The notes under the pieces are model-generated. The model was given only the letters and a program-made list of their open reading frames with translations, was not told the origin of the DNA and searched no databases. This document shows positions 1 through 10,911 of a stretch of 47,075 nt of DNA, in pieces. The DNA lies in contig CAJQLY010000002.1 of assembly GCA_905479295.1 (NCBI GenBank), positions 71,812 through 118,886 on the forward strand. The letters run 5' to 3'. Numbering within the stretch: the stretch's first letter is position 1; every line of letters begins with the position of its first letter. Both the position numbers and the translations under genes were made by a program. The stretch comes from an uncultured Gammaproteobacteria bacterium (lineage in GTDB: Bacteria; Pseudomonadota; Gammaproteobacteria; UBA4575).

Positions 1-85
1 ATAGGCTAACGATCTCGAGCAGAGTAGGGTCTAGACTGGCGATCAGATGCCAGGCTTGCGCTAGTATGGAAGTCGATTCCTGCAT
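1..85 (-). CDS. N-terminal fragment of ABC transporter permease, TupB/ModB-like (truncated by window edge)
   Basis: Reverse-strand ATG at 85 reads MQESTSILAQAWHLIASLDPTLLEIVSL... open to the window edge; the L..DP.L.EIV..SL pattern resembles the N-terminus of tungstate-type permeases. Short, so tentative. Confidence 0.5.
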   Translation of the reverse strand, partial: MQESTSILAQAWHLIASLDPTLLEIVSL

Positions 86-148
86 CTAGTCGACTACGCG
101 TTTAAACGCTGCTGTGCAGTTGACTAGAGCAGGTTTGAACTAGTGAGC

Positions 149-580
149 TCAAGGTGCTTTCTTTTGCACCGGAAGAGTTAGTTTTATTTGCTGCTGATCA
201 CTAAGTGTTAGCTGCACTTCAACGCTATCACCTGACTTCAGCGCACGTTTTGGTGACATCAGCATAAGATGAAAATCACCAGGTTTGAATTCAAGTTGTT
301 CACCAGCGGCAACCGTCAGCTTGGGGTAATGTTGCATCCGATAAACACCATCTTGTTCTATGCTGCGGTGAAATTGGACAACACCAAAATCATCACTCTC
401 AGCACTAACTAAGGTGATATCTGCTGCGGTGTTATTGTCTAACAGCATATAGCCAGCTAAGGCCCTAGCATTAGGTGGTGCCTCACGTATCCAGGCATTT
501 TCAATAAAGAAGCCTTCTGCTTGTTTATCACAGGCAGTTAGCATGACCGCTAATAGGAGTGCACTGAGGGCTAGACGCAT
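149..580 (-). CDS. Copper chaperone PCu(A)C family lipoprotein
   Basis: Lipobox-like LTAC, IENAWIREAPPNARALAGYM, His/Met-rich FHRSIEQDGVYRMQHY...FHLMLM typical of PCu(A)C (DUF461). Confidence 0.85.
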   Translation of the reverse strand: MRLALSALLLAVMLTACDKQAEGFFIENAWIREAPPNARALAGYMLLDNNTAADITLVSAESDDFGVVQFHRSIEQDGVYRMQHYPKLTVAAGEQLEFKPGDFHLMLMSPKRALKSGDSVEVQLTLSDQQQIKLTLPVQKKAP

Positions 581-766
581 AATAGTTATCTGAGTAAGTG
601 ATTTTGCACATTATAACACTAGCAATGCAGCATTTTGGATGCTGAATCAGTGCTAAATAGGGGTATTTTTACAGTTTGATGAGGGTTTTCTTAAGCTCTC
701 ATCAAGACCCCAGCCGAGCATTGAGTGCTCGACTAGGATGGGCCTGGATGTAGTCGCTAGCTCGGC

Positions 767-2827
767 TTATGGGGTTGGTGCCAGCTGTTTGATTAATTGA
801 TCTAAATTATCGATGGCCGGTAGACACTGGGTGCCGATACAGAGATAAGCGCGGACTTGCTCAGAGGCTTCTTTGTTCGCTAGCGCTGGGTGTAAGTCTT
901 GTTCATCTTCAGCAATCGCCAGCGATACTAAGTCAGGGCGGAAGGTGCTCTGTAGGCGCTGTTGCCATACGGCAATGTCTGCCGCTGGGCCACGTAAGAC
1001 AACGATCTTGCTCGGCTTTTCAATCTCTTCTAGACAATGTAATACGCTGCCATGGGCCATGGGTGAGTTGCTGATTTGTTGGCTGGCATAGCCTAGGGTG
1101 CGCTCTGCTGCCTCTATATAACGTGGCTCGGCGAGTAGGTAGCCTAGGCGTAATAGCGTGCTGGCGGCGATGCCATTGCCCGCTGGTGTCGATTCATCAC
1201 TACTGACTTTCGGTCGCTCAATTAATTTTTCGTGATCGTTAGCAGTGAAATAAAAGCCACCATTGGTCTTGTCTTCAAATTGTTCTAGTAATACCTCTGC
1301 GAGTTGAATGGCAAAGTTCAGATAGTCCGAGTTCCACTGTGATTGGATGGTCTCTAATAGGGCATCGAGTAAGTAGGCGTAATCATCTAGGTAGGCATTC
1401 AAATGCGCCTTGCCATCTTTATAGGTAGCAAGTAACCGACCATCGACCAGCAGGGTGGTTTGAATGAAATCAATCGCGCGTAAGGCGGATTGATGTAGCT
1501 CAGGTTTTTCAAAGACACGGGCAGCGATCACCATGCCGCGGATCATTAAGGCATTCCAGCTGGTCAGAATTTTATCATCACGGCCTGGGGCGATACGCAA
1601 TTCGCGCTGTTTAAATAACTTTTCTTTCGCTCGCTGCCAGCGTTGACGTGCAACTTCTTCTTCAATGCCTAAAGTCTCTGCAACCTCATTGAAAGGGTTG
1701 AACTCATGCAGGTGATAGCTGCCTTCAAAGTTGGGGCCACGTGAGAAGTCAAAGCGCTGTGCAGCAACGGCATATTCATCTTCAGTTAGCAGCTGTTGTA
1801 GTTCTTCGGTCTCCCAGACATAGAACTTGCCCTCTTCACCTTCAGAGTCGGCATCGCGAGAAGAGTAGTAACCGCCTGTTTCAGATTGCATATCAGACAT
1901 TACCCAGTCAGCGGTATCTAAGGCGCTTTGTTTAAAGTCTGCGCGCGCCTCTAGTTGATAGGCCTCTGCACATAAACTGAGTAATGGTCCATTGTCATAA
2001 AGCATCTTTTCAAAGTGTGGGATCATCCAATACTCATCTACCGAGTAACGGCAAAAACCACCACCAACATGATCAAATAAGCCACCGGCTGCCATCCGCT
2101 CTAGGGTATAGAGTGCTGGATGCAGTAGGTCACGTTCCTCATCCTTACCACGCTCGGAGTGATACCACTCACGCATCAGTCGTTGGAGGTTAGCGGGGTG
2201 AGGGAATTTAGGTGCTGGACCAAAACCACCATGACGCTTATCGAACTGCTCTAGTAGTTGTTTAGCAGCATACTCTAACATGCTGCTATCTAAATCTAGT
2301 GGTACTTCGGTAGAGCCATAGACGTTGGCTAAGACACCACGCAAGGAATCATTCTGTGTGCTGATTTGCTCATGTTTCTCATCATGTGCCTTTGATACAT
2401 GGCGTAGTAAATCTTTAAAACCCGGTAAGTTATGACGTGGTTTATCAGGGAAGTAAGTGCCACCAAAAAAGGGCATCTGGTCATTGGGTGTTAGGAACAT
2501 GGTTAATGGCCAGCCGCCAGTGCGTTGGGTCAGCAGGTATTGTGCGGTCTGATAAATCTTATCGATATCTGGGCGTTCTTCACGGTCGACTTTAATATTA
2601 ATGAACAACTCATTCATTACATCGGCGGTGGCTGTGTCTTCAAACGATTCATGTGCCATTACATGGCACCAGTGACAGGCCGAATAGCCAATCGAAAGTA
2701 AGATGGGTTTGTTTTGTTCGCGTGCTAAACGTAGCGCTTCTTCACCCCAGGGATACCAGTTAACCGGGTTATCGGCGTGTTGCAATAAGTAGGGGCTGGT
2801 TTCGTTTTTTAGTTGATTGCTAGACAT
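767..2827 (-). CDS. Thioredoxin-domain protein of the YyaL/SPATA20 (DUF255) family
   Basis: N-terminal [24 protein letters not shown] and [16 protein letters not shown] motifs; ~686 aa. Confidence 0.92.
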   Translation of the reverse strand: MSSNQLKNETSPYLLQHADNPVNWYPWGEEALRLAREQNKPILLSIGYSACHWCHVMAHESFEDTATADVMNELFINIKVDREERPDIDKIYQTAQYLLTQRTGGWPLTMFLTPNDQMPFFGGTYFPDKPRHNLPGFKDLLRHVSKAHDEKHEQISTQNDSLRGVLANVYGSTEVPLDLDSSMLEYAAKQLLEQFDKRHGGFGPAPKFPHPANLQRLMREWYHSERGKDEERDLLHPALYTLERMAAGGLFDHVGGGFCRYSVDEYWMIPHFEKMLYDNGPLLSLCAEAYQLEARADFKQSALDTADWVMSDMQSETGGYYSSRDADSEGEEGKFYVWETEELQQLLTEDEYAVAAQRFDFSRGPNFEGSYHLHEFNPFNEVAETLGIEEEVARQRWQRAKEKLFKQRELRIAPGRDDKILTSWNALMIRGMVIAARVFEKPELHQSALRAIDFIQTTLLVDGRLLATYKDGKAHLNAYLDDYAYLLDALLETIQSQWNSDYLNFAIQLAEVLLEQFEDKTNGGFYFTANDHEKLIERPKVSSDESTPAGNGIAASTLLRLGYLLAEPRYIEAAERTLGYASQQISNSPMAHGSVLHCLEEIEKPSKIVVLRGPAADIAVWQQRLQSTFRPDLVSLAIAEDEQDLHPALANKEASEQVRAYLCIGTQCLPAIDNLDQLIKQLAPTP

Positions 2828-2929
2828 GGGGTTAAGGCATACTCTGGGTTATAAAATGACTTGAAGGTAGCGCGTATAAGCGGCTGCCTAATGACGAACA
2901 TCTGTGTTCCCCATGGTACTATCTTAAGC

Positions 2930-3718
2930 ATGCTTGTTCACCCGCAAATTGATCCGATTCTATTCCAGTTAGGCCCAATAGCTGTACGTTGGTATGGCTT
3001 GATGTATCTACTTGGTTTTGTCTTATTTCTATTGCTAGGGCAATACCGTGCCAAGCGTAGCAATGGATTTATACAGGCTGATCAAGTGTCTGATCTCCTA
3101 TTCTATGCGGTGCTTGGAGTTGTGCTTGGTGGCCGCATGGGCTCGGTGCTGTTTTATAACTTCGATTATTTCTTACGAGACCCACTTTATCTCTTAAGGA
3201 TTTGGGAAGGAGGCATGAGTTTTCATGGTGGCTTGCTTGGTGTCTTACTTGCGGTTTATCTGTATCAGCGTAAACAGGCCTGGGGTTTTTTCCGAACAAC
3301 GGACTTTATTGCGCCGTTAGTGCCATTGGGTTTGGGTGCTGGCCGGATTGGTAACTTCATTAATGGCGAACTCTGGGGTCGGGTTAGTGATGTGCCGTGG
3401 GCGATGGTCTTTCCGCAGGTGGATCAGTTAGCGCGTCATCCTTCACAGTTGTATCAGTGCCTATTAGAAGGCCCGTTACTTTTTGCTATTCTATGGCTAG
3501 CCTCTAAGAAAGAGCGCCCAACTGGTGTTATCAGTGGTCTGTTTTTGGTCTTTTATGGCCTATTTAGATTTATTACGGAGTTTGTACGCGAGCCCGACCG
3601 GCATATTGGTTTTATCGCGTTTGATTGGATGAGTATGGGGCAGCTACTGTCCTTACCTATGATAGCCTTAGGGTTATTACTGATAGGTTTTGGCTACAGT
3701 CGCCAAAGCAGTCGTTAA
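2930..3718 (+). CDS. lgt: Prolipoprotein diacylglyceryl transferase
   Basis: [55 protein letters not shown]. The ORF track starts at 2861 but the conserved N-terminus begins at Met 2930. Confidence 0.93.
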   Translation: MLVHPQIDPILFQLGPIAVRWYGLMYLLGFVLFLLLGQYRAKRSNGFIQADQVSDLLFYAVLGVVLGGRMGSVLFYNFDYFLRDPLYLLRIWEGGMSFHGGLLGVLLAVYLYQRKQAWGFFRTTDFIAPLVPLGLGAGRIGNFINGELWGRVSDVPWAMVFPQVDQLARHPSQLYQCLLEGPLLFAILWLASKKERPTGVISGLFLVFYGLFRFITEFVREPDRHIGFIAFDWMSMGQLLSLPMIALGLLLIGFGYSRQSSR

Positions 3719-3736
3719 GCTTATAAAAGAAACCGA

Positions 3737-4534
3737 TTGATGAAACAGTATCACGCATTACTTCAACATATCCTCGATCATGGCGCCTCGCGTGATGACC
3801 GCACGGGTACCGGCACGCTATCCGTATTTGGTTATCAAATGCGTTTTGATTTGGCGCAGGGTTTCCCGTTATTAACCACCAAGAAGCTCCATACCAAATC
3901 GATTATTTATGAGCTGCTATGGTTTTTGCGTGGTGAGACTAATATTCAATATCTGCAGGATGCCGACGTCACTATTTGGGATGAATGGGCCGATGAACAG
4001 GGTGAGTTAGGCCCGGTGTATGGCTCACAATGGCGTGCTTGGCCACGCGCAGATGGTAGTACGATTGATCAGATTAGCCAGCTTATCGAGCAGATTAAAA
4101 CTAACCCTAGTTCACGTCGCTTAATCGTCAGTGCGTGGAATGTGGCGGATGTAGAGAACATGGCACTACCGCCATGTCATGCGTTTTTCCAATTCTATGT
4201 GAGTGATGGCAAGCTCTCATGTCAGCTTTATCAGCGCAGTGCCGATGCCTTTTTGGGTGTACCTTTTAATATCGCGTCGTATGCCTTGTTGTTGATGATG
4301 GTTGCGCAGGTTACCGGTTTGGCAGTGGGTGAGTTTGTGCATAGCTTTGGTGATCTGCATCTATATAAAAATCATCTAGAGCAGGCGCGCTTACAACTTG
4401 AGCGAAGCCCTAAACCATTGCCAACAATGCGGATTGATCCGACGGTGAAATCGATCTTTGATTTTGAGTTTGAGCATTTTAGCCTAGAGAATTATGAGGC
4501 TGATCCACACATCAAGGCAGTGGTGGCGGTATGA
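3737..4534 (+). CDS. thyA: Thymidylate synthase
   Basis: [58 protein letters not shown]. Confidence 0.97.
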   Translation: MMKQYHALLQHILDHGASRDDRTGTGTLSVFGYQMRFDLAQGFPLLTTKKLHTKSIIYELLWFLRGETNIQYLQDADVTIWDEWADEQGELGPVYGSQWRAWPRADGSTIDQISQLIEQIKTNPSSRRLIVSAWNVADVENMALPPCHAFFQFYVSDGKLSCQLYQRSADAFLGVPFNIASYALLLMMVAQVTGLAVGEFVHSFGDLHLYKNHLEQARLQLERSPKPLPTMRIDPTVKSIFDFEFEHFSLENYEADPHIKAVVAV

Positions 4535-5025
4535 CTATGATCGCTATGATTGTTGCTGTCGCCAAGGGTGGTGTGATTGGTGCAGATAATGATATCCCGT
4601 GGTATTGCCCTGCTGATCTCCAGCATTTTAAACGGACCACGATGGGTGCGCCGGTGGTGATGGGGCGTAAGACCTATGAATCATTGAAGATCCAACCACT
4701 GCCAGGGCGTAGAAATATCATTATCAGTCGTAACCCTGAGTATCAAGCCGCTGGCTGTGATGTGTTTAGTTCGATTGAGGCTGCGATAGAGCAGCTGGCT
4801 GCTGTCGATAAGATATTTATTATTGGTGGTGCCGAGCTCTACAAGCAAATGCTGCCAAAGGCACAAGAGCTGTATGTGACTCAGGTCGATGTGACTGTTG
4901 CCGGTGATCGCTATTTCCCAGAGATTTCTGCACAGGATTGGCAATTACGATCTGAAAGAGATTTTCAGGCGGATGAAAAAAATCCACATGCGATGCGCTT
5001 TCAATACTACCAGCGTAGCGTCTAA
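4531..5025 (+). CDS. folA: Dihydrofolate reductase
   Basis: [48 protein letters not shown]; overlaps thyA stop (ATGA). Confidence 0.95.
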   Translation: MTMIAMIVAVAKGGVIGADNDIPWYCPADLQHFKRTTMGAPVVMGRKTYESLKIQPLPGRRNIIISRNPEYQAAGCDVFSSIEAAIEQLAAVDKIFIIGGAELYKQMLPKAQELYVTQVDVTVAGDRYFPEISAQDWQLRSERDFQADEKNPHAMRFQYYQRSV

Positions 5026-5068
5026 ATCAGTTGGCAGTCATTTAGTCTGATGGCTGTTCAAAGTAGTC

Positions 5069-5887
5069 TTAACGATAGCTAGGGCAGTCAATCGATGTAA
5101 TAACAGGTGTGTCGCAATCAATCCGAGCGGCAGTTAGTTTGTTCCCCCACAGGCAACCAGTGTCTATGGCTAACAGGTTATCGCGTGCGACTAAGCCTAA
5201 GGTTGACCAATGACCAAACGCGATGCGCTGTTTTTCACTCGCCCGTTTTAGTTCAAACCAGGGTGTTAAACCAGTGGTATTGTTTGCTGGCGCACCTTTG
5301 TAAGAAAAATCCAATGCGCCATATTGGTCGCACATTCTCATTCGGGTGAAGGCATTCATACTTAGACGCCAGCGCTCACTGCGTTCTAAGTCTTCTGACC
5401 ACTGTGTTGGTTTATCACCATAGATATTAGCGATAAATTCAACGTAGTTATCAGAACGTAGTTGGGCCTCCAGTTCATGCGCACAGCGCTTGGCGGTAGC
5501 TAGGTCCCATTCTGCTAATAGACCTGCATGCACCATTAACCAATCGAGCTGAGGGTCGTGATGGAGTAACGGTTGTTGTCGCAACCAATGGATCCACTGG
5601 TCGGCCTCGGCATCTTTTAATACCGCGTTAAGTGAGCTTTCTGGTTTGCAACTTTTGATGCCAGCATGGCAGGCAATTAAATGAATATCATGATTGCCTA
5701 GGACACAGCGGGCACTGTCACCTAGTGAGTGAATAAAACGTAGCGTGCCTAAAGAGTCGGGGCCACGGTTGACCAGGTCGCCGACAAACCAGACTTGATC
5801 CTGCTGAGCCTTGAACTCTATTGTTTCAAGTAGTAACTGCAGTGAGGCTAGACAGCCCTGAATATCACCGATGACATAGACGGCCAT
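5069..5887 (-). CDS. apaH: Bis(5'-nucleosyl)-tetraphosphatase (symmetrical)
   Basis: VIGDIQGCLASL, FVGDLVNRGPDSL, VLGNHDIHL. Confidence 0.95.
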   Translation of the reverse strand: MAVYVIGDIQGCLASLQLLLETIEFKAQQDQVWFVGDLVNRGPDSLGTLRFIHSLGDSARCVLGNHDIHLIACHAGIKSCKPESSLNAVLKDAEADQWIHWLRQQPLLHHDPQLDWLMVHAGLLAEWDLATAKRCAHELEAQLRSDNYVEFIANIYGDKPTQWSEDLERSERWRLSMNAFTRMRMCDQYGALDFSYKGAPANNTTGLTPWFELKRASEKQRIAFGHWSTLGLVARDNLLAIDTGCLWGNKLTAARIDCDTPVITSIDCPSYR

Positions 5888-5912
5888 AAGTTATCAGTCG
5901 AGCCTAATGGCC

Positions 5913-6290
5913 TTAGTGCAGTGCATTAGGCACGGATAGGGTGAAAGGCTTAATTTCAGCATCAAAGGTAGTGCCATCATCGGCCTGCATTTGATAACTG
6001 CCATACATACTACCGACCGGTGTTTCTAGCGTCGTACCGCTGGTGTACTGGAAGGTATCACCTGGCTTTATATTTGGCTGTTCACCGACGACACCATCGC
6101 CACGCACTTCTTGTGTCTTACCATCGGCATTGGTGATAATCCAATGTCTGGTTAATAGCTGTGCAGGCATCGACCCTTTATTACGAATAGTAATAGTGTA
6201 GGTGAAGACGTAACGTTCAGCCTTGGCATCAGACTGTTCTTCGATATGAGCCGTTGTTACATTGACTACAATATTATGTTGTTCACTCAT
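5913..6290 (-). CDS. apaG: ApaG protein (Co2+/Mg2+ efflux protein family)
   Basis: YTITIRNKGSMPAQLLTRHWIITNADGKTQEVRGDGVVGEQP; neighbours apaH and ksgA. Confidence 0.95.
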   Translation of the reverse strand: MSEQHNIVVNVTTAHIEEQSDAKAERYVFTYTITIRNKGSMPAQLLTRHWIITNADGKTQEVRGDGVVGEQPNIKPGDTFQYTSGTTLETPVGSMYGSYQMQADDGTTFDAEIKPFTLSVPNALH

Positions 6291-6305
6291 GCTTTATATC
6301 TCATT

Positions 6306-7103
6306 TTAATCTGGGGCTGTATTTGATAACTGCTGTGTAATGCGAATTAACTGTTCAATTGAAATTGATTGTGGCCGCAAGCTAGGGTCAATCTCTAACT
6401 TAGTTAATGCGTCGGCGGACAATTGCTCACGCAGATTGTTTGCAATAGTTTTTCTTGGTTGGGCAAAGGCTTGCTGCACTAAGCGCGCAAATAGGCCTTG
6501 TATTGTAGCTGGCACCTTAGGTTCAGACAACGGTTCTAAACGAACGAACGCTGAGGTGACTTTAGGGGCTGGAGAAAAGCTCTCTGCAGGTATCTCTAAT
6601 AGTTTTTGTGTCTGACAACGACTTTGTACCATCACTGCTAGACGGCCATATTGACGCTCACCACAGCTTGCACAGAGTCGATCAACCACTTCCTTTTGCA
6701 ACATGAAATGCATGTCTTGAACGGCATCGGCCTGTTCTAACACATGAAAGATTAAAGGGGTTGAGATATTGTAGGGCAGGTTGCCAACTAGGCGACGTGG
6801 TCTGGCATCTGCATCAACGCTGACACCGGCACAAAAATCAAATTTTAAGGCATCACATTCATGGACGGTTAGCTGTTCTAAATTGCGCGCATGCCAACGT
6901 GCAATCAGGTCACGATCAATCTCGATCACTTCTAGCTGTGTAACACGTGCCAGCAATGGCAAGGTTATGGCACCCAGGCCGGGCCCAATCTCAAGGATGC
7001 GATCATCATGCTGGGGGCCTATGGCATTGACTAAGCTATGGATGACACTATCGTCTACTAAGAAGTTTTGCCCAAACCGTTTTTTGGCGCGATGCGAAGC
7101 CAT
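6306..7103 (-). CDS. rsmA: 16S rRNA (adenine1518/1519-N6)-dimethyltransferase
   Basis: RAKKRFGQNFLVD, ILEIGPGLGAIT, LVGNLPYNISTPL. Confidence 0.96.
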   Translation of the reverse strand: MASHRAKKRFGQNFLVDDSVIHSLVNAIGPQHDDRILEIGPGLGAITLPLLARVTQLEVIEIDRDLIARWHARNLEQLTVHECDALKFDFCAGVSVDADARPRRLVGNLPYNISTPLIFHVLEQADAVQDMHFMLQKEVVDRLCASCGERQYGRLAVMVQSRCQTQKLLEIPAESFSPAPKVTSAFVRLEPLSEPKVPATIQGLFARLVQQAFAQPRKTIANNLREQLSADALTKLEIDPSLRPQSISIEQLIRITQQLSNTAPD

Positions 7104-7116
7104 AATAAATCAGGCC

Positions 7117-7647
7117 TTAGTTGGTTTTGGTTGGCTGTTTGCTAGCTTTGCTAACAGCATAGCTAGCAATTAATTGATAGTGTTCACTATCTGCTTGTTT
7201 AGTTAATACTAAGGTGATGTTGGTATGTTCATTATAGAGTAATAATAAGCGATGTGGGCCTAGCGCTTGATCGCTTTCACTATCACCGATTAAATTGAAA
7301 TTGATCTGTAAGGTCTGTGCAATCTGTGCTGCTAGGTTGCGTAGCACGGTGACCGTTGAGCCGCTGCCTAATAGTTCGACCTGTCCGAGGTTAACAACAC
7401 CTAGCGCTTGAGTCTGCGCTAAGCCTTCTAATTGGCGCAGGTTATCATCTAGTGGTCGTAGCAGTAAAACTGCTGAATCCTGCCCACTGAAGGTAAAGTC
7501 TTTGTCTGATTTGAGTATGATAGAAACACCATCGTCTGCCAGCGATACGCTACTGATTGCAAACAGGAGTAAGAGCATAAGGCTCTGAAGTAATAGGCTG
7601 ATGCCTACGACTCTTTGCTGTCGTTTAAAAAACCTTTTCTGCGCCAT
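7117..7647 (-). CDS. Hypothetical secreted protein
   Basis: N-terminal hydrophobic signal (MAQKRFFKRQQRVVGISLLLQSLMLLLLFAISSVSLA). The track ORF extends to 7704 and would overlap the upstream gene; Met at 7647 is more plausible. Confidence 0.5.
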   Translation of the reverse strand: MAQKRFFKRQQRVVGISLLLQSLMLLLLFAISSVSLADDGVSIILKSDKDFTFSGQDSAVLLLRPLDDNLRQLEGLAQTQALGVVNLGQVELLGSGSTVTVLRNLAAQIAQTLQINFNLIGDSESDQALGPHRLLLLYNEHTNITLVLTKQADSEHYQLIASYAVSKASKQPTKTN

Positions 7648-8005
7648 AATAAATTTCTTCAATGTGGAGATTAACGGCACCTTTGCCAGGGAATTTAGGG
7701 TCAAGCCAAGCCTTCATTTCATCGTAATAGGGGCCGTCTGAAAAATGCTCGAGACGTCCTTTGATTTGGTAGGCCTCACGTTCTGGGGCAATTATCAGTA
7801 ATGAACCATGGCTGCCTTGCGTAATATTGTCTAAAGTTTTTGCCATCGCATTATTTGCGATACTGATACGACTGTCATCGATCAATTTTGCACAGAGAAC
7901 CCAGATGCTATTTGGACGAGCTTCTTTATCTACCGTGCTTAGGGTCATTAGGGCTTGGCGATTTTCCCAAGCATCGATAAACCTTTGTGGTAAGGCATGA
8001 GGCAT
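7625..8005 (-). CDS. Pyridoxamine 5'-phosphate oxidase / flavin split-barrel family protein
   Basis: 126 aa; LMTLSTVDKEARPNSIWV, EAYQIKGRLEHFSDGPYYDEMK typical of small split-barrel proteins. Confidence 0.7.
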   Translation of the reverse strand: MPHALPQRFIDAWENRQALMTLSTVDKEARPNSIWVLCAKLIDDSRISIANNAMAKTLDNITQGSHGSLLIIAPEREAYQIKGRLEHFSDGPYYDEMKAWLDPKFPGKGAVNLHIEEIYYGAEKVF

Positions 8006-8007
8006 TA

Positions 8008-8616
8008 TTATCGCCCTACTGTTTTGCGAACTGAAAAGGCACCACGAATATCACCCAGCTTAAACTGTGTGGCATTGTCCAATGGGTATTGTTGCTTTAA
8101 TGCAGTAGCAACTGGCGCTGCTATTTGACTTTCATCACCATGGCATTTGAGACAAACTGATTTGATTGGTATCGCTTTCATGAAGCGATATTCTAAGCCT
8201 GTATCAGTCTTGATCACTTCACTATGATGCAATTGCTTGATGCTAACGCCTGCTTGTTTTTTCTGTTCAAACGCAAGTAAGACCTGACGTTCCCAATCAT
8301 CTGGACTGTTGTTTGGGTTACGCCACTTTAGACTGGTACGTTTGATCTCTAGATCTGATTCTTGATTGTGACTTTGCTTAATCAGCGGTGCTTGAATTTG
8401 GCAGGCAGAAACCGCCTGTTCAAAACCGCCTGACCTAACTGCAGTCCTCATTGTGTGTTTGAGGTCAGTGGCTAGAGCCTTGATCATTTTTTTGCTGTCA
8501 GCAACAAACTGTTGCTGAGCATCTGGGCTCGCTATGCCAGTTGTGGCTAGTAGGATGGTGCTGGCTAAGAGTGATATCTGAAGTAATGAACGCATAGGTT
8601 TCTCCGCACTGTTCAT
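8008..8616 (-). CDS. DUF3365/Tll0287-like periplasmic haem-binding (c-type, CLKCH) protein
   Basis: Signal peptide, single CxxCH motif (SVCLKCHGDE), RTSLKWRNPNNSPDDWE characteristic of DUF3365. Confidence 0.75.
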   Translation of the reverse strand: MNSAEKPMRSLLQISLLASTILLATTGIASPDAQQQFVADSKKMIKALATDLKHTMRTAVRSGGFEQAVSACQIQAPLIKQSHNQESDLEIKRTSLKWRNPNNSPDDWERQVLLAFEQKKQAGVSIKQLHHSEVIKTDTGLEYRFMKAIPIKSVCLKCHGDESQIAAPVATALKQQYPLDNATQFKLGDIRGAFSVRKTVGR

Positions 8617-8622
8617 AATAAT

Positions 8623-9585
8623 TTATAACCGCGCCTGCACTTGATGCCGCGCGAGTTCTACTGCTGCTAGTAAACTACCTGCATTGGCCTTGCCACTGCC
8701 GGCTAGATCGAGGGCAGTGCCGTGATCAACCGAGGTACGGATGATTGGCAGGCCTAGTGTGGTATTTACGGCATCACCAAAACCGATATGTTTTAGCACT
8801 GGTAAGCCTTGATCATGGTACATCGCAAAGACCGCATCGGTATGCTGCAAGTGATGTTGGCAGAAAATAGTATCCGCTGGATGTGGTCCACTGACATTGA
8901 TGCCTTGTTCACGCAGCTGTTTTAGAGCTGGTTCGATAATCTCAATTTCTTCACGTCCTAAATGCCCCTGTTCACCGGCATGTGGGTTCAAACCACAGAC
9001 TGCAATGTGTGGATTTTCCAATGCAAATTTAGTGCGTAGGTCATGCTCGAGTATGGATACTTTATGAATAATTAGATCACGTGTGATCGCTTGCGCTACA
9101 GCAGCTAATGGTAGATGTGTTGTGGCTAAGGCGACGCGCACATTACCGGCAACCAGTAACATGACGACTTCACTATTGGTGTGTTCGGCAAAGTATTCAG
9201 TATGGCCGGTGAAGGCGACACCAGCGTCGTTGATTACTCCCTTGTGTAAAGGTGCGGTTACTATCGCACTGTAATCACCGGCGACGGTGCCACGTAGAGC
9301 TTCATCAAGGCAGGCAAGTACATGCTGAGCATTGGCTGGGTCAAGTGTTCCTGGAACAACGGTGCTGCTGGTTGGGATCGATTTAAAGCGTAGCTGATGA
9401 TCACTAACAGTTGTTTCTTCAGTTAGCTCGAGATGGATGCCTAGCTGTTCTGCGCGTTGCCTTAGTGCGCTTTCATCACTAATAACAATGCAGTCTTTAA
9501 GCCGAGGTATTGATTGCAAGATAATATCTAGCCCAATACCAGCAGGTTCTCCGGCAGTAATCGCTAATGGTGCGCAGGTCTGCAC
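8623..9585 (-). CDS. pdxA: 4-hydroxythreonine-4-phosphate dehydrogenase
   Basis: ITAGEPAGIGLDI, TAPLHKGVINDAG, FTGHTEYFAEHT, HPADTIF, MYHDQGLPVLK. Confidence 0.95.
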   Translation of the reverse strand: MQTCAPLAITAGEPAGIGLDIILQSIPRLKDCIVISDESALRQRAEQLGIHLELTEETTVSDHQLRFKSIPTSSTVVPGTLDPANAQHVLACLDEALRGTVAGDYSAIVTAPLHKGVINDAGVAFTGHTEYFAEHTNSEVVMLLVAGNVRVALATTHLPLAAVAQAITRDLIIHKVSILEHDLRTKFALENPHIAVCGLNPHAGEQGHLGREEIEIIEPALKQLREQGINVSGPHPADTIFCQHHLQHTDAVFAMYHDQGLPVLKHIGFGDAVNTTLGLPIIRTSVDHGTALDLAGSGKANAGSLLAAVELARHQVQARL

Positions 9586-9591
9586 TGTCGT

Positions 9592-10911
9592 TTATGGCGC
9601 CTTACTAGAGGCGTCAGTCAATAAACGGTTATCGACATAACTTTCATCGACTAACTGACGTATCCAGAGATCTGTTTCTTCTTCTACTTTTCGCTGGCGA
9701 ATTGTATTACGGGCTGCCTCACGTTGAGCATCTTTTGAGTTGTCATGTTGGCGACGCTCTAATACTTCTAGAATATGCCAACCAAAGCGACTCTTGAATG
9801 GTTCACTGACCTGGCCGATAGATAATTTAGCGGCAGTGTCACGGAATGCAGGGGCTAAGGCATCAGGAGCTACCCAGTCTAAGGCACCACCATTGACTGC
9901 AGTCCCTGGGTCATCAGAATTTGCACGTGCTAGTTCTGAGAAATCGGCACCATTAATGATACGGGTACGCAACGAGGTTAGATCACGTAAGGCATCGGCA
10001 TCACTGCGTACGGCATTGGTACGTAATAAGATATGACGGCTACGCATTTGTGCAATCAGAACAGTTTCATTACCGCGTGTATCAATAATTTTAAATAGGT
10101 GTAAGCCGTTAGGGCTACGAACAATCTTGCTTAAATCACCAGCTGCCATATTGCCTAACTGATCAGAAAAAATAGCGGGCAGTTGATCGCGGTTACGCCA
10201 GCCTAGGTCACCACCTTCAAGTGCATCCTGTGACTGTGAGTAACTAATAGCGAGCTGTGTGAAGCTGTCGCCTTTCTGTGCCAGTTGCTCCACTTCATTT
10301 ATTTTGGTCCGTGCTTGTTGTAACTGTTCAGGTGTTGGGTCTATCGGTAGCTGTATCAGGATATGAGCAATGCGGTATTCCAAATCGATGCTAGGATTTT
10401 TTTGTTGTTGTTCTAATAATGTATTTATTTCCTGATCGGAGACTTGGATCTTGCTCTCAACTGCACGGCGGCGTACTTGGCCGATAAACATCTCAGTGCG
10501 AACCTGTTCACGAAAGGCGATGTAATTGATGCGCTGTTTTAGAAGGGTTTGACGAAACTCTTCTAGGGTCATGCGGTTACGTTCTGCCAGACCCTGCATC
10601 GCTCGATCAAGTGCTGGTTGATCGATCTCAATACCACGGCGTTCACCCCAAGTCATTTGTAGGCGCTCTGAGATCATACGATTGAGCACTTGCTCGGTGA
10701 AGATGTCATCACTAGGGAATTGAGCTTGATCACCGGCCTGCGCACGGATAACTGCCATGCGCTGGAGTAGCTCATTCTCAGTAATAACCGAGTCTTCAAC
10801 GACTGCGGCGATCGTGTCGATTAAGATTTCAGCATAGGCTGCGCCATTGAGCGCAAGTGAGAGTAGTAGCGCTTGCGCTAACTTAGTCAGTGTAGGTGTT
10901 ACGATCTTCAT
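9592..10911 (-). CDS. surA: Periplasmic peptidyl-prolyl isomerase/chaperone
   Basis: Signal peptide, two parvulin domains (AHILIQLP..., SRHILLRTNA...GALDWVAP). The track start at 10941 can be shortened to Met 10911. Confidence 0.93.
   Translation of the reverse strand: MKIVTPTLTKLAQALLLSLALNGAAYAEILIDTIAAVVEDSVITENELLQRMAVIRAQAGDQAQFPSDDIFTEQVLNRMISERLQMTWGERRGIEIDQPALDRAMQGLAERNRMTLEEFRQTLLKQRINYIAFREQVRTEMFIGQVRRRAVESKIQVSDQEINTLLEQQQKNPSIDLEYRIAHILIQLPIDPTPEQLQQARTKINEVEQLAQKGDSFTQLAISYSQSQDALEGGDLGWRNRDQLPAIFSDQLGNMAAGDLSKIVRSPNGLHLFKIIDTRGNETVLIAQMRSRHILLRTNAVRSDADALRDLTSLRTRIINGADFSELARANSDDPGTAVNGGALDWVAPDALAPAFRDTAAKLSIGQVSEPFKSRFGWHILEVLERRQHDNSKDAQREAARNTIRQRKVEEETDLWIRQLVDESYVDNRLLTDASSKAP

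Noticed and set aside
1-148. Dense cluster of six-cutter sites (XhoI, XbaI, SalI, MluI, PmeI, SpeI, SacI) looking like a cloning polylinker or vector end
   Set aside because: The minus strand from 85 encodes a sensible transporter-permease N-terminus (MQESTSILAQAWHLIASLDPTLLEIVSL), and CTAG-type words are frequent throughout this genome, so natural sequence is more likely. A vector screen would settle it.
873-2193. Plus-strand ORFs (873-1091, 1741-1935, 1984-2193) opposite the YyaL-like gene
   Set aside because: Shadow ORFs antisense to a well-supported conserved CDS; no recognisable family.
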